A stretch of DNA of 64,000 bases from Alcanivoracaceae bacterium (GTDB taxonomy: Bacteria; Pseudomonadota; Gammaproteobacteria; Pseudomonadales; Alcanivoracaceae), in contig JARGPN010000006.1 in the NCBI GenBank assembly GCA_029213045.1, positions 356,123-420,122 of the forward strand. The letters run 5' to 3'. Each line of letters starts with the position of its first letter. The stretch's first letter is position 1. Positions 19,149 to 27,836 of this stretch are shown here, piece after piece. Under the pieces are notes generated by a model. It was given only the letters and a program-made list of their open reading frames with translations. It had not been told where the DNA came from and searched no databases. A program made the translations under genes and the position numbers.

Positions 19149-19327
19149 GAAATGCCCCGATATTTATGCAGCGCTTAATTAAAGTGGCGACGTGATTTGC
19201 CCTAATCATTGTTTTGTTTGGGCAGAGCAGAGCGCTGCATGTATTTGGAGTTAACCTGAAGCCTCCCCAAACCGTCCACATTGAAATTGTTGTCTGTGCG
19301 TATCTGAGCTTTATTTTTCTCTTGCAT

Positions 19328-19347
19328 TACTGTCCAAATGAGCAGTA
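19328..19347 (+). promoter_or_regulatory. LexA box (SOS operator) upstream of imuA
   Basis: TACTGT-N8-GCAGTA: both arms match the LexA consensus TACTGT/ACAGTA except one G for A. TTGCAT at 19322-19327 and TAACCT at 19346-19351 give an 18-bp spaced sigma-70-like promoter overlapping the operator. A transcription start near 19358 would fall after the GTG at 19352, which argues for ATG 19385 as the imuA start. Confidence 0.85.
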
Positions 19348-19384
19348 ACCTGTGATCACTGACCATACGAACAGGTGTGCCGAG

Positions 19385-20287
19385 ATGCAGGACATACAAA
19401 CCTCCACCAATACTAACGCTGCCGTTTCACTTGATACGCTCTATGCCCGCGCCGAAGTGTGGCGTGGCCGTATGTCACGGCCTGCTGCCGCCGCATTGAA
19501 TACCGGCTTTAGTGCTCTTGATCAGGCGTTGCACAATGGTGGCTGGCCCGCAAACGGCCTTGTAGAGCTGCTTTGCGCCTCGCCCTGTCCTCAATCTCTG
19601 CGTTTACTGCTACCGGTTCTGGCGAATCAGCAAGATGGTCTATTGGTCTTAGCCAACCCACCTGCGCGCCCACAAGCCAGTACGCTCAAGCAAGCAGGCA
19701 TTCACAGCGCCAATTTATTGGTAATGCGCAGCCACGATCATCCAACACTGCTACGCGCTTGCCGCGAAACAGCGGCCTCAGGTGCCGCCAGTGTATTAGT
19801 TGTCTGGTTACCCGAAGGTACCGACAGCCCTGCCAATTTGCGACGCCTGCACATGGCGGCACAACAAGGTCGCTGCTTACTCATTGCTTTACGCTCAGCC
19901 AACCAAGTGCAACACGCTTCACCCGCTCCATTACGATTGGTACTGCGTGCATCTCCGCCTGCACACCTAGAAATTGAAATCGTGAAGCAACCTGGTGGCT
20001 GGGGCGGGCAACGCCTCACCTTGGCCTTGCTGCCTGAGCGTTTAACCTGGCCTTTTGCCGCCACCGCAGACATGCCTGCACCTCAGGCAAACAAGGGTTC
20101 CACTAAAACGGAAAATACATCTTCCGTACCGGCATTTCGTGACCCCGATAGTCGCTTTGGCTATCGTCCAGCACCTCGCAGCTCAATATCGGAGACGATC
20201 ACACCACGTCAAAGCCAAGGCACTGTGCTTTCTGAACTTTATAGCTCAACACAAAGCCCAACCCACAACTTGAGTCTGCCGCTATGA
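19385..20287 (+). CDS. imuA: ImuA, translesion synthesis accessory protein (RecA/SulA-like)
   Basis: 300 residues from ATG 19385. The upstream GTG at 19352 lies inside the inferred promoter. Residues about 45-200 match ImuA: NTGFSALDQALHNGGWPANG and ELLCASPCPQSLRLLLPVLA, a RecA-like core without a complete Walker A. The C-terminal 60 residues are polar and variable. ImuA supports ImuB and DnaE2 in SOS mutagenesis. Expression should be LexA-repressed through the box at 19328-19347. Its TGA overlaps the next ATG by four bases (ATGA), so translation of the following small gene is probably coupled. Confidence 0.92.
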   Translation: MQDIQTSTNTNAAVSLDTLYARAEVWRGRMSRPAAAALNTGFSALDQALHNGGWPANGLVELLCASPCPQSLRLLLPVLANQQDGLLVLANPPARPQASTLKQAGIHSANLLVMRSHDHPTLLRACRETAASGAASVLVVWLPEGTDSPANLRRLHMAAQQGRCLLIALRSANQVQHASPAPLRLVLRASPPAHLEIEIVKQPGGWGGQRLTLALLPERLTWPFAATADMPAPQANKGSTKTENTSSVPAFRDPDSRFGYRPAPRSSISETITPRQSQGTVLSELYSSTQSPTHNLSLPL

Positions 20288-20658
20288 ACCTTTCTCTTGC
20301 TACCACAAGTCGTGACAATCACGCCCTACGCAACCGCTCTGTACGCAATAGTTTTACAGGAAATGTGCTTATCGGCCGCAGCACGACAACAACTAACAGC
20401 CTTGAAAATGATGCGATTGAGAGTCGTCACATCGAAGAAAACAGCATCAATAAAAGCAATGAATTTACCCGCGCTTATTCACAACCGAAAATCATCCGAG
20501 AATGGCTAAACCGCGCCGATGGACAGCGTGGCGAAAATGACATTATTCATTTTTATAGCTATTTAGAGCGCGCCCATCATGACTTATTAGAATTTGCCGC
20601 CATTGCGAACCGAAGACAAATTCTTAAAGACATGCTCCACCACTTTATGGAGTCTTGA
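20284..20658 (+). CDS. Uncharacterised small protein coupled to imuA
   Basis: 124 residues starting inside the imuA stop (ATGA). The first 60 residues are Ser/Thr/Asn/Arg-rich and likely disordered. Residues 65-124 are strongly amphipathic and helical (PKIIREWLNRADGQRGENDI followed by FYSYLERAHHDLLEF), ending in HHFMES. No metal, catalytic or DNA-binding motif is visible. I do not recognise the family. By position it belongs to the LexA-controlled imuA transcript, before imuB 195 bases later. It could be an accessory mutasome protein or chance; coding composition in the second half supports a real protein. Confidence 0.6.
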   Translation: MNLSLATTSRDNHALRNRSVRNSFTGNVLIGRSTTTTNSLENDAIESRHIEENSINKSNEFTRAYSQPKIIREWLNRADGQRGENDIIHFYSYLERAHHDLLEFAAIANRRQILKDMLHHFMES

Positions 20659-20680
20659 AGGGGCCGATTAAGCCCTTCAA
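20655..20680 (+). other. Hairpin after the small gene
   Basis: TTGAAGGG (20655-20662) pairs with CCCTTCAA (20673-20680) across the stop codon of the small gene. There is no U-run, so it is not a typical terminator. It may limit downstream transcription or protect mRNA; this is inference. The rest of the 195-base gap to imuB shows no LexA box. Confidence 0.4.
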
Positions 20681-20852
20681 AAGTGACCTACGAAAAAGTC
20701 ATCACGTTGAATTTTCTAACCTGTCTAACCTAGAGAGCACAGGCATCTGCTTTGCAGCCATCTAATTTTTCGTGTTCTTTACTTGGTTATGCATCTCATC
20801 TCTGTGCAATGCCTATGCTTCCTAAATCATTCGGTCCCCTTCGTTACTGATC

Positions 20853-22316
20853 ATGCTATGGCTGGCCATTCGTTTCCCCCTTCTCGCGCTCGAAGCTTGC
20901 CCTAACCCGCAGCCTCATCATGTTGTGCAGGAGAAAAACAAAGTCTTTCTTTCCTCTGCGCAAGCCAAAGAATACGGTATTCGTGAAGGCATGAAAGTCG
21001 CGTCGGCGCACTCTTTGTGTGACAAGCTGCTCGTCACAGACAGAGACATGCAAGCAGAAAAAATCCGCTTAAGAAATATTGCAGAACAACTATTATTTAT
21101 TACCCCTGCTGTCAGCATTGAGGCACCGGAGATCATCCTGCTCGACATACACGGCAGTCTAAAACTGTTCAATGGTTTGCCAAGCCTGCTTGAAGTATTG
21201 CAGCAGGCCATCAATCCTTTATCTCAGCAGTGGTATTGCGGTATCGGCCATACGCCACTTTGCGCCAGCCTGTTATCCAGACAGCCAATAACGCCCAATC
21301 TGTCCAACGTGGGCTCATATACACAGCAAGACTTTATTCACGCACTTAGCAACATTCCAATTGGTGAACTGCCACTTAGCACCAACCTCAAACAAACATT
21401 AAGCGCCCCAGGGTTCCGCTTTTTAGGAGACATTCTTTCTCTACCTCGTACTGCCATCGGCAAACGTCAAGGTAAGACCTTCCTGTTGTGGTTGCAGAAA
21501 CTGCTTGGCGAGACACCAGATCCTCGCCCTCCCATTGAGCAGCCTGAACGTTTCTATACGGAAGTGGAATTTTCAGACCCCGTAGAAAATGTGCAGGGCT
21601 TACTCTTTCCTGCCCAGCGTTTACTCTCGCAGTTGGAATATTTTTTACGGCAGCGGCAGTTGAGCACCAAAGCTATCCGCTGGCACTTCACCGATTATCG
21701 AAAACAAACGCAACGACTGTTAATTCGAAGGGCGAGTGACATTCCTGATATTAGCATTTGGCAAGATCTCACTAGACGTCGTTTTGAGCAAGTTCAACTC
21801 CACAGTGCAACGCTAAAACTCGGATTGGATTGCGCTCGTCCTCGCCCTTTAAAACAAAGCAGCGCAGGGCTTTTTCATACGGAAAACGAGCGCCCCGACA
21901 AGCTTGCATTACTTGAACGTCTTGCTGCGTTGCCCGCATTACAGATTAGCTTTGCTCAGCATCGCGATAACCATATACCGGAGTTAGCGCAAGACTGCCA
22001 AGACCCGCTCGCTACACACCGCCACACTGCTACGGCAAAAGATGCTTCACTGCATGCCACAACAAAAGAAGATTCGCGCTATCTTGATGAGCCCATCTGG
22101 TTACTTGAAAACCCATGGCCGCTACATCAACAACACGATCAACTTTTTTGGCGTGGCGCTGCCCTGAATATTCTTCCTGGGGAACAAAACCTGAGTAGTA
22201 ACTGGTGGGCGGAGTCTGTGCAACGCCAGTATCACGTTGCACGGCATCCATTAGGCTTATGCTGTTGGATATTTCGAGATAAAAAAAATCGTTGGTTTTT
22301 GCAGGGTTTCTTTTGA
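20853..22316 (+). CDS. imuB: ImuB, Y-family polymerase-like mutasome hub
   Basis: 487 residues, ATG 20853 (MLWLAIRFPLLALEA), the usual ImuB opening. The Y-family fold is recognisable: SSAQAKEYGIREGM, then LLDIHGSLKLFNG, and a helix-hairpin-helix thumb (LSAPGFRFLGDILSLPRTAI). The acidic catalytic residues of active Y-family polymerases (DxD near the N-terminus and the SxE motif) are absent, as expected for ImuB, which links DnaE2 to the clamp rather than copying DNA. The C-terminus WIFRDKKNRWFLQGFF is typical. No LexA box lies directly before it, so it probably depends on the imuA promoter. Confidence 0.94.
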   Translation: MLWLAIRFPLLALEACPNPQPHHVVQEKNKVFLSSAQAKEYGIREGMKVASAHSLCDKLLVTDRDMQAEKIRLRNIAEQLLFITPAVSIEAPEIILLDIHGSLKLFNGLPSLLEVLQQAINPLSQQWYCGIGHTPLCASLLSRQPITPNLSNVGSYTQQDFIHALSNIPIGELPLSTNLKQTLSAPGFRFLGDILSLPRTAIGKRQGKTFLLWLQKLLGETPDPRPPIEQPERFYTEVEFSDPVENVQGLLFPAQRLLSQLEYFLRQRQLSTKAIRWHFTDYRKQTQRLLIRRASDIPDISIWQDLTRRRFEQVQLHSATLKLGLDCARPRPLKQSSAGLFHTENERPDKLALLERLAALPALQISFAQHRDNHIPELAQDCQDPLATHRHTATAKDASLHATTKEDSRYLDEPIWLLENPWPLHQQHDQLFWRGAALNILPGEQNLSSNWWAESVQRQYHVARHPLGLCCWIFRDKKNRWFLQGFF

Positions 22317-22359
22317 TCTTATCCGCCAGATATTTTTCTTACGGAGTTTTATCTTATAG

Positions 22360-22389
22360 GGGCTCTCAGGGCTTTATCCCTGAGAGCCC
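22360..22389. other. Twelve-base-pair hairpin between convergent imuB and GDYXXLXY genes
   Basis: GGGCTCTCAGGG (22360-22371) pairs exactly with CCCTGAGAGCCC (22378-22389) around the loop CTTTAT. It lies between convergent genes, 44 bases after imuB. Neither strand has a proper U-run, so termination is uncertain. Confidence 0.5.
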
Positions 22390-22431
22390 TAAAAAACATC
22401 GCATACCTACGGCTTCACTCTCAGGCCCAGT

Positions 22432-23100
22432 CTATTCAACATCTTTGGGGCTGGTTTCCACCGCAAACAGTGCAGCCTTACCATTATCTGCCACGTACAA
22501 CGTTGCCCATGCTTCATCGCGCAACGCAAGCTCTAAAGCCTGCGCCTTCTCTTTTGGCGCAAACCAAGCCTCAACGCCATATTCAATTCGATAACGATCC
22601 GGTGTATCGCTTTTTACCCACGTCGCTTTGCCGTCAGGCCCTTCTACACGATCACGCGGCGCCGACCAGACATACTTAAAACGGCCTCGTAAAAACATGC
22701 CATCCTCGGGAGGCTCATCAGAGATCGCTGCGGCATCCCAACTGCCCGCCTCATTTTGAACTAACGTCACATACACACGCTGACCCTTTTTCGGCGTATC
22801 GCCCCCATGCCACAGCGTCTCGTCAATCACATTAAAGCTGTACTGCAAGCGCGCATAATTCCCGCGAAATAAATCTCGTGGATCAACAGGCTGCACCTGC
22901 ACGCGAATAGGCTGCCCAGTCCAATGTGGATACACCGCCGCCAATAACTCACCGCCTAACACGCACAGCTGAAAGAGCATCACCGCAGCTAACGCCATTA
23001 CATGCTTCTTCGCGAATATTCTATTTTTCGACGACGCCGCATTTAACATCGCTCTCGGTTGATGCTCAGAATGCTGAGGAATTTCCGTATTGTCGATCAT
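22432..23100 (-). CDS. GDYXXLXY domain membrane-anchored protein
   Basis: 222 residues from ATG 23100, whose ATGA overlaps the stop of the DUF2157 gene, so the two are translationally coupled; the longer upstream open frame (to 23376) is antisense-like and rejected. One N-terminal membrane helix (residues about 35-60) is followed by a periplasmic domain with DPRDLFRGNYARLQY, which fits the GDYxxLxY signature (the G-D is G-N here). The family occurs with DUF2157/DUF4401 membrane proteins and its role is unknown. Confidence 0.85.
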   Translation of the reverse strand: MIDNTEIPQHSEHQPRAMLNAASSKNRIFAKKHVMALAAVMLFQLCVLGGELLAAVYPHWTGQPIRVQVQPVDPRDLFRGNYARLQYSFNVIDETLWHGGDTPKKGQRVYVTLVQNEAGSWDAAAISDEPPEDGMFLRGRFKYVWSAPRDRVEGPDGKATWVKSDTPDRYRIEYGVEAWFAPKEKAQALELALRDEAWATLYVADNGKAALFAVETSPKDVE

Positions 23101-24416
23101 GCCTCTCGCTCCATCATTCGATGCTGCCAAAAGCGTGCGGCAGCAAACAGAACGCCCCCTGCTACGAGAAACAGAATTGAGCCCGTCACGTAGTCTCCGA
23201 TGACATTGACATACCGCAGGAGCGCTTGAAGCAAGACAACCACCACACCCATATAAAACAAATAGCCCGCATGTAGCTCGAGGCCCCGCAGTATTAAACG
23301 AATGGCACTGGACAATAAAATCACATTTACAATAATCGCAAACGCCATTGCCGAATCCGGCGTGGCCAACAGCCACGCGCTGAATAGCAAGCCATTAATC
23401 ACTAGGGCCGCAAGGATAACGCCCACCAAACGCGGTAATGAAATTCGCGTTGCCACAACAAGCAACAACACATCGAACACCAATAGGAACCAAAATGATG
23501 ATGCATCAACAGCGTTAAGCTTCTCAATCATGTACACCCATGTACTAGAGAAACTAAAAATCATCAGCATCAATAGCGCGCCACGCAGCAACCAAAGATT
23601 TAAAATCTCTGCCGTATCACGCCACCACGCCGATACATCAGACTTAACACCACTGGCTAACGCCTGACTAATGCCATAGCACAACAAACCAAAACCTAGA
23701 TCGACAACCCAATGTCCCGCACGAAAGCTCAATAACCAGCGCGCGCCAGACAACTCGCCATACAACATATGCAACCAAAGACCGGTGCCCCACAACAAAG
23801 CAGCAACCAGCCAGCGAGAGGGTTCAGCCCGCCATAATTGCCACGCTAACGCGAATAAAAAGACGGGGTAAAACGTGGCAAGGCCATATTCAGATTCCGC
23901 AAATAACCAACAGGTAGCTAACGCCCAATGGAGTAAATGCAGTAATCGGCTTTGCGTAATAAAGGCCATCGGCACAACGCCCAGCGCCCACCAAAACAAA
24001 CCGTCAGGAAAATGCTCACCAAGATGGTAAATCTGCGCGATCAACATAATGCTCGCGCCGTAGGCAATACTACCGGCGAATATCCAGCGCTTGCCGAGAT
24101 CAATTTCGCCACGGACATAGCAACGCAGGCCCCATCCGTTTAAACCTGCTGTTAAGGTCATTAACGACAGCATCCGAACTGCACGGGGAATCTCATCCCA
24201 GTTATGACTAATCAATAAAAGTAACGCCAACCCCATGGAAAAAATGGCAAGCCCAATCAGCATGCTATAGCCGAACGAATGGTGCCGGCGGTCATCCAAA
24301 GACGTGTCATAACGCTCAAGAATCTTTTCCGCCTGACTTCGTTCAACCAGACCGTCTTCCATCCACTGGCGCACTTCCCGCACCAGCTCACCTTTTAATA
24401 ACCGCAGCAATCCCAT
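23097..24416 (-). CDS. DUF2157 family polytopic membrane protein
   Basis: 439 residues, AGGAGACAGC before ATG 24416. The N-terminal 40 residues are a soluble helical part (KGELVREVRQWMEDGLVERS) typical of DUF2157, followed by about twelve hydrophobic segments, among them one containing LLISHNWDEIPRAVRM. It forms a two-gene operon with the GDYXXLXY gene. This operon sits, opposed, between imuB and dnaE2. The dnaE2 LexA box is 171 bases upstream of its start, too far to assume control. Biochemical function of DUF2157 is unknown. Confidence 0.9.
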   Translation of the reverse strand: MGLLRLLKGELVREVRQWMEDGLVERSQAEKILERYDTSLDDRRHHSFGYSMLIGLAIFSMGLALLLLISHNWDEIPRAVRMLSLMTLTAGLNGWGLRCYVRGEIDLGKRWIFAGSIAYGASIMLIAQIYHLGEHFPDGLFWWALGVVPMAFITQSRLLHLLHWALATCWLFAESEYGLATFYPVFLFALAWQLWRAEPSRWLVAALLWGTGLWLHMLYGELSGARWLLSFRAGHWVVDLGFGLLCYGISQALASGVKSDVSAWWRDTAEILNLWLLRGALLMLMIFSFSSTWVYMIEKLNAVDASSFWFLLVFDVLLLVVATRISLPRLVGVILAALVINGLLFSAWLLATPDSAMAFAIIVNVILLSSAIRLILRGLELHAGYLFYMGVVVVLLQALLRYVNVIGDYVTGSILFLVAGGVLFAAARFWQHRMMEREA

Positions 24417-24720
24417 GCTGTCTCCTGTTTTTCTTGAATAAGGTAATGCATGCCTGCGTCATCTGGAGATACAGCCACCGAGAATGCCCTGTATACAAGA
24501 TACAAGGCAACAAATGGACTGTTTCAGAATTCGCCGAGGGGTGTTCAATAAAAACGCGGAACAAGCGCGACGCTACTTGCAAGATATACTGTCTATTTGT
24601 ACAGTATCAGCAATGAGACTCCCTGCTCTCCTAAGCGCCCCTGTATGCCCAACTGACCTCAGGCTCCTGTCTTCAGGAATACCGTATTTAGACACCTAGC
24701 CACACAGACACCTATGACCT
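24417..24720. other. Divergent intergenic region holding the dnaE2 promoter
   Basis: 304 bases between the DUF2157 gene and dnaE2. It holds the LexA box and the sigma-70-like promoter listed separately. A 28-codon frame at 24613-24699 begins almost at the inferred transcription start and lacks a ribosome site, so it is not called. No other element was seen. Confidence 0.6.
24577..24606 (+). promoter_or_regulatory. dnaE2 promoter with canonical LexA box
   Basis: The 20-mer at 24587-24606 is a near-perfect LexA operator: TACTGT, eight spacer bases, ACAGTA, exact in both arms. TTGCAA (24577-24582) and TACAGT (24600-24605) are 17 bp apart, so the operator covers the spacer and the -10. Repression by LexA and induction by DNA damage are expected. 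Confidence 0.92.
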
Positions 24721-27700
24721 ATGTATGCCGAACTGCACTGCACAAGCTCTTTTACCTTTCTAACTGGCGCTAGCCAGCCAGAGGAGCTGGTATTACAGGC
24801 TCATGCTCTTGGTTATCAGGCCATCGCCATTACCGACGAATGCTCTTTTGCTGGGATCGTGCGCGCACTTCAAGCCGCCAAGCAATGCGCCCTGCCGCTA
24901 ATTATCGGCAGTCGATTCCGTATTGATTGCGACACGGCCACACCCATCAATGTGATTTTATTAGCGCAAGATAAAACCGCCTACAGCGAAATATCAGCAC
25001 TGATAACGCGGGGACGACGGCGAAGCGACAAAGGCCAATACCAATTACATTGGCGTGATGTGGAAAAAATCATTCGCCACGCGCTCGCCTTATGGGTGCC
25101 TACCCATACAGACGAAGATCAACAGCACGGCACGTTTCTGGCTGCGCATTTTCCACAGCGACTATGGCTCTGCTGTGCCCTGTTGCAAGAAGATAATGAC
25201 GGCGCGCGCTACCATTACCTCTATGAATTAGCGGAGAACTTTCGCGTTCCAATGATCGCCAGCAACGACGTCCACATGCACCACCCAAACCGGCAACCTC
25301 TGCAAGATATCCTTACTGCTATTCGCCTAAAATCCCCCGTACAACAGTTAGGCAAGCAACGCTTTAAAAACGCACAACGTCACCTGCGGCCAATTGAAAC
25401 ATTGCAATCGATTTACCCACAACCGCTACTCGATGAAACCCTTCATATTGCTGGGCAATGCACCTTTTCTCTCAACGAATTACGTTATCAATATCCGCAA
25501 GAAGTTGTTCCCAGTGGCACCAATGCAACACAGTATCTTCGCGCATTAGTCGAACAAGGTGCTTTAACACGCTGGCCCAATGGCACGCCAGAAAATATCG
25601 TCGTCCTGCTCAACACTGAGCTGGCACTCATCAACGAACTCCAATACGAATATTATTTTCTCACCGTACACGACATCGTCAGTTACGCTCGTAGCCAAAA
25701 CATCCTCTGCCAAGGACGAGGCAGCGCTGCGAATTCAGCCGTATGTTATTGCCTGTTTATCACTGAAATTGATCCATCAAGAAGCCAACTATTATTTGAG
25801 CGGTTTATTTCTCGTGAACGCGATGAGCCTCCCGACATTGACGTGGACTTCGAGCACGAACGGCGCGAAGAAGTCATTCAATACATTTACCAAAAATATG
25901 GCCGCGATCGCGCAGCACTCGCCGCCACTGTCATCCGATATCGGATGCGCTCTGCAGTGCGTGACGTAGGACGCGCCCTTGGTTTGGATGAAAGCCTGCT
26001 CAATGTGTTAGCCAAACAACTTGCGTGGTGGGATAAGCCCGACACCTTAGCCCAGCGTTTTCATGAAGCCGGCCTAAACAATCAGCATATTGCTGATCTG
26101 TACATTAAACTGGTCATGGCGTTGCTCGGCTTTCCTAGGCATTTATCTCAGCATGTTGGCGGCTTTGTTATCACCCGCGACCCTGTACATACACTTGTTC
26201 CTGTCGAAAACGCGGCCATGGCAGATCGCACGATTATTCAATGGGACAAAGAGGACCTTGAATCTCTGGGGTTAATGAAAGTCGACGTGTTGGCGCTTGG
26301 CATGCTAACTGCCATTCGAAAAATGCTCGACGAAATCAATCGCTATGAAGACTCAACGCTAACGATGCAAGGTATTCCTGCTAAAGATGCCCCCACCTAC
26401 GCGATGCTATGTAAAGGTGACAGCCTAGGCGTTTTTCAAGTGGAATCCCGTGCGCAAATGAATATGTTGCCGCGTTTAAAACCAAATAACTTTTATGACC
26501 TTGTTATTCAAGTCGCCATCGTGCGTCCCGGCCCCATTCAAGGCGACATGGTGCACCCGTATCTACGCCGCCGAAATGGAGAGGAAGCCGTTGCTTATCC
26601 AGATAAACGTGTAGAAGACGTTCTTTCCAGAACACTTGGCATTCCTATTTTCCAAGAACAGGTCATTCAGCTAGTGATGGTGGCCGCAGGTTTTAACGGC
26701 GGGCAAGCAGACCAACTTCGTCGTGCCATGGCCAGCTGGGGAAAGTCTGGGGAGTTGGAGAAATTTCAACACCCGATTGTTCAAGGCATGGTTAAAAATG
26801 GCTACACCTTAGAATGGGCCGAGCGCCTCTTCGAAATGATGAAAGGTTTCGGTGGTTATGGGTTCCCCGAATCGCATTCAGCCAGTTTTGCCTTACTGGT
26901 TTACGTTTCCGCGTGGATGAAACGCCACCATACAAGCGCATTTTATTGCGGATTACTAAACAGTCTTCCCATGGGCTTTTATTCCCCGTCGCAACTTATT
27001 CAAGATGCGCGCCGTCATGGCATAGAGGTGCGGCCCGTTGATATCCATAACAGCACTTGGGAATACCAACTTGAGGACATCGAACGTAAGGCACTCGGCG
27101 TGCAACCAGCATTACGCATCGGCTTTAGGCAAATCAAAGGCTTTAATGAAGATGCGGCACGCAGAATAGAAAATGCACGGAACAACCACGCGTTTGTTTC
27201 ACTTAACGATGTCTATCAACGCGCAACCCTATCGCCGCAAGAAAGACAGGTACTCGTTGATGCCGACGCTTTGCGCCCGATCACCGGCCATCGGCATCAA
27301 GCCCACTGGCAAGACCAAGGCGTGCAGGAAAGTCGACCGCTGTTCGATTACGAACACACACAACAAGACAACGACAACATAGCCTTGGACGCGCCTTCGG
27401 AAATGGAATCAATGCTGAGCGATTACCAACGACTCTCGCTGACCCTAGGTAAACACCCTATGGCGTTAGTGCGCTATCGAGAAGAGTTCAAAAACTGCCT
27501 AACCGCACGGGATTTAAAACATGCTCGCCACGGGCAACTTGCGCGGGTGGCCGGATTGGTGACTAACCGACAACGTCCAGGCACCGCATCAGGAATTTTA
27601 TTTATGACGCTGGAAGATGAAACCGGCAACACCAATGTGATTATTTGGAAGTCATTACAGGAAACGTTTCGACAAGAGATATTGAGCGGAAGCTTATTAC

Positions 27701-27819
27701 TCATCAAAGGCACATTGGAGAAATCCGCAGACGGGATCATCCATTTAATAGCCGGTCACGTAAGCGACCATAGCAATGTCATTAACGCCTTAACGGTAAA
27801 GTCGCGAGATTTCCATTAA
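24721..27819 (+). CDS. dnaE2: DnaE2, error-prone DNA polymerase III alpha-type subunit
   Basis: 1032 residues. The start MYAELHCTSSFTFLTGASQP is the conserved DnaE2 opening, an N-terminal PHP domain. The polymerase active site is seen at PDIDVDFEHERREEVIQYIY (residues about 375-395), and the fingers at FQEQVIQLVMVAAGF and YGFPESHSASFA. An OB-fold lies near residues 935-1000 (GLVTNRQRPGTASGILFMTL). Length and motifs are complete. It works with ImuA and ImuB for lesion bypass under SOS. It has its own LexA-controlled promoter, separated from imuAB by an opposed two-gene operon. The ribosome site before 24721 is poor. Confidence 0.96.
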   Translation: MYAELHCTSSFTFLTGASQPEELVLQAHALGYQAIAITDECSFAGIVRALQAAKQCALPLIIGSRFRIDCDTATPINVILLAQDKTAYSEISALITRGRRRSDKGQYQLHWRDVEKIIRHALALWVPTHTDEDQQHGTFLAAHFPQRLWLCCALLQEDNDGARYHYLYELAENFRVPMIASNDVHMHHPNRQPLQDILTAIRLKSPVQQLGKQRFKNAQRHLRPIETLQSIYPQPLLDETLHIAGQCTFSLNELRYQYPQEVVPSGTNATQYLRALVEQGALTRWPNGTPENIVVLLNTELALINELQYEYYFLTVHDIVSYARSQNILCQGRGSAANSAVCYCLFITEIDPSRSQLLFERFISRERDEPPDIDVDFEHERREEVIQYIYQKYGRDRAALAATVIRYRMRSAVRDVGRALGLDESLLNVLAKQLAWWDKPDTLAQRFHEAGLNNQHIADLYIKLVMALLGFPRHLSQHVGGFVITRDPVHTLVPVENAAMADRTIIQWDKEDLESLGLMKVDVLALGMLTAIRKMLDEINRYEDSTLTMQGIPAKDAPTYAMLCKGDSLGVFQVESRAQMNMLPRLKPNNFYDLVIQVAIVRPGPIQGDMVHPYLRRRNGEEAVAYPDKRVEDVLSRTLGIPIFQEQVIQLVMVAAGFNGGQADQLRRAMASWGKSGELEKFQHPIVQGMVKNGYTLEWAERLFEMMKGFGGYGFPESHSASFALLVYVSAWMKRHHTSAFYCGLLNSLPMGFYSPSQLIQDARRHGIEVRPVDIHNSTWEYQLEDIERKALGVQPALRIGFRQIKGFNEDAARRIENARNNHAFVSLNDVYQRATLSPQERQVLVDADALRPITGHRHQAHWQDQGVQESRPLFDYEHTQQDNDNIALDAPSEMESMLSDYQRLSLTLGKHPMALVRYREEFKNCLTARDLKHARHGQLARVAGLVTNRQRPGTASGILFMTLEDETGNTNVIIWKSLQETFRQEILSGSLLLIKGTLEKSADGIIHLIAGHVSDHSNVINALTVKSRDFH

Positions 27820-27836
27820 GCAAGGCGAGAAAAAAC

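Noticed and set aside
22432-23376. GDYXXLXY frame extended to 23376
   Set aside because: The added 92 codons are antisense-like within the DUF2157 gene; the ATGA overlap at 23097-23100 gives the natural start.
24613-24699. 28-codon frame after the dnaE2 LexA box as leader peptide
   Set aside because: It would start at the inferred transcription start without a ribosome site.
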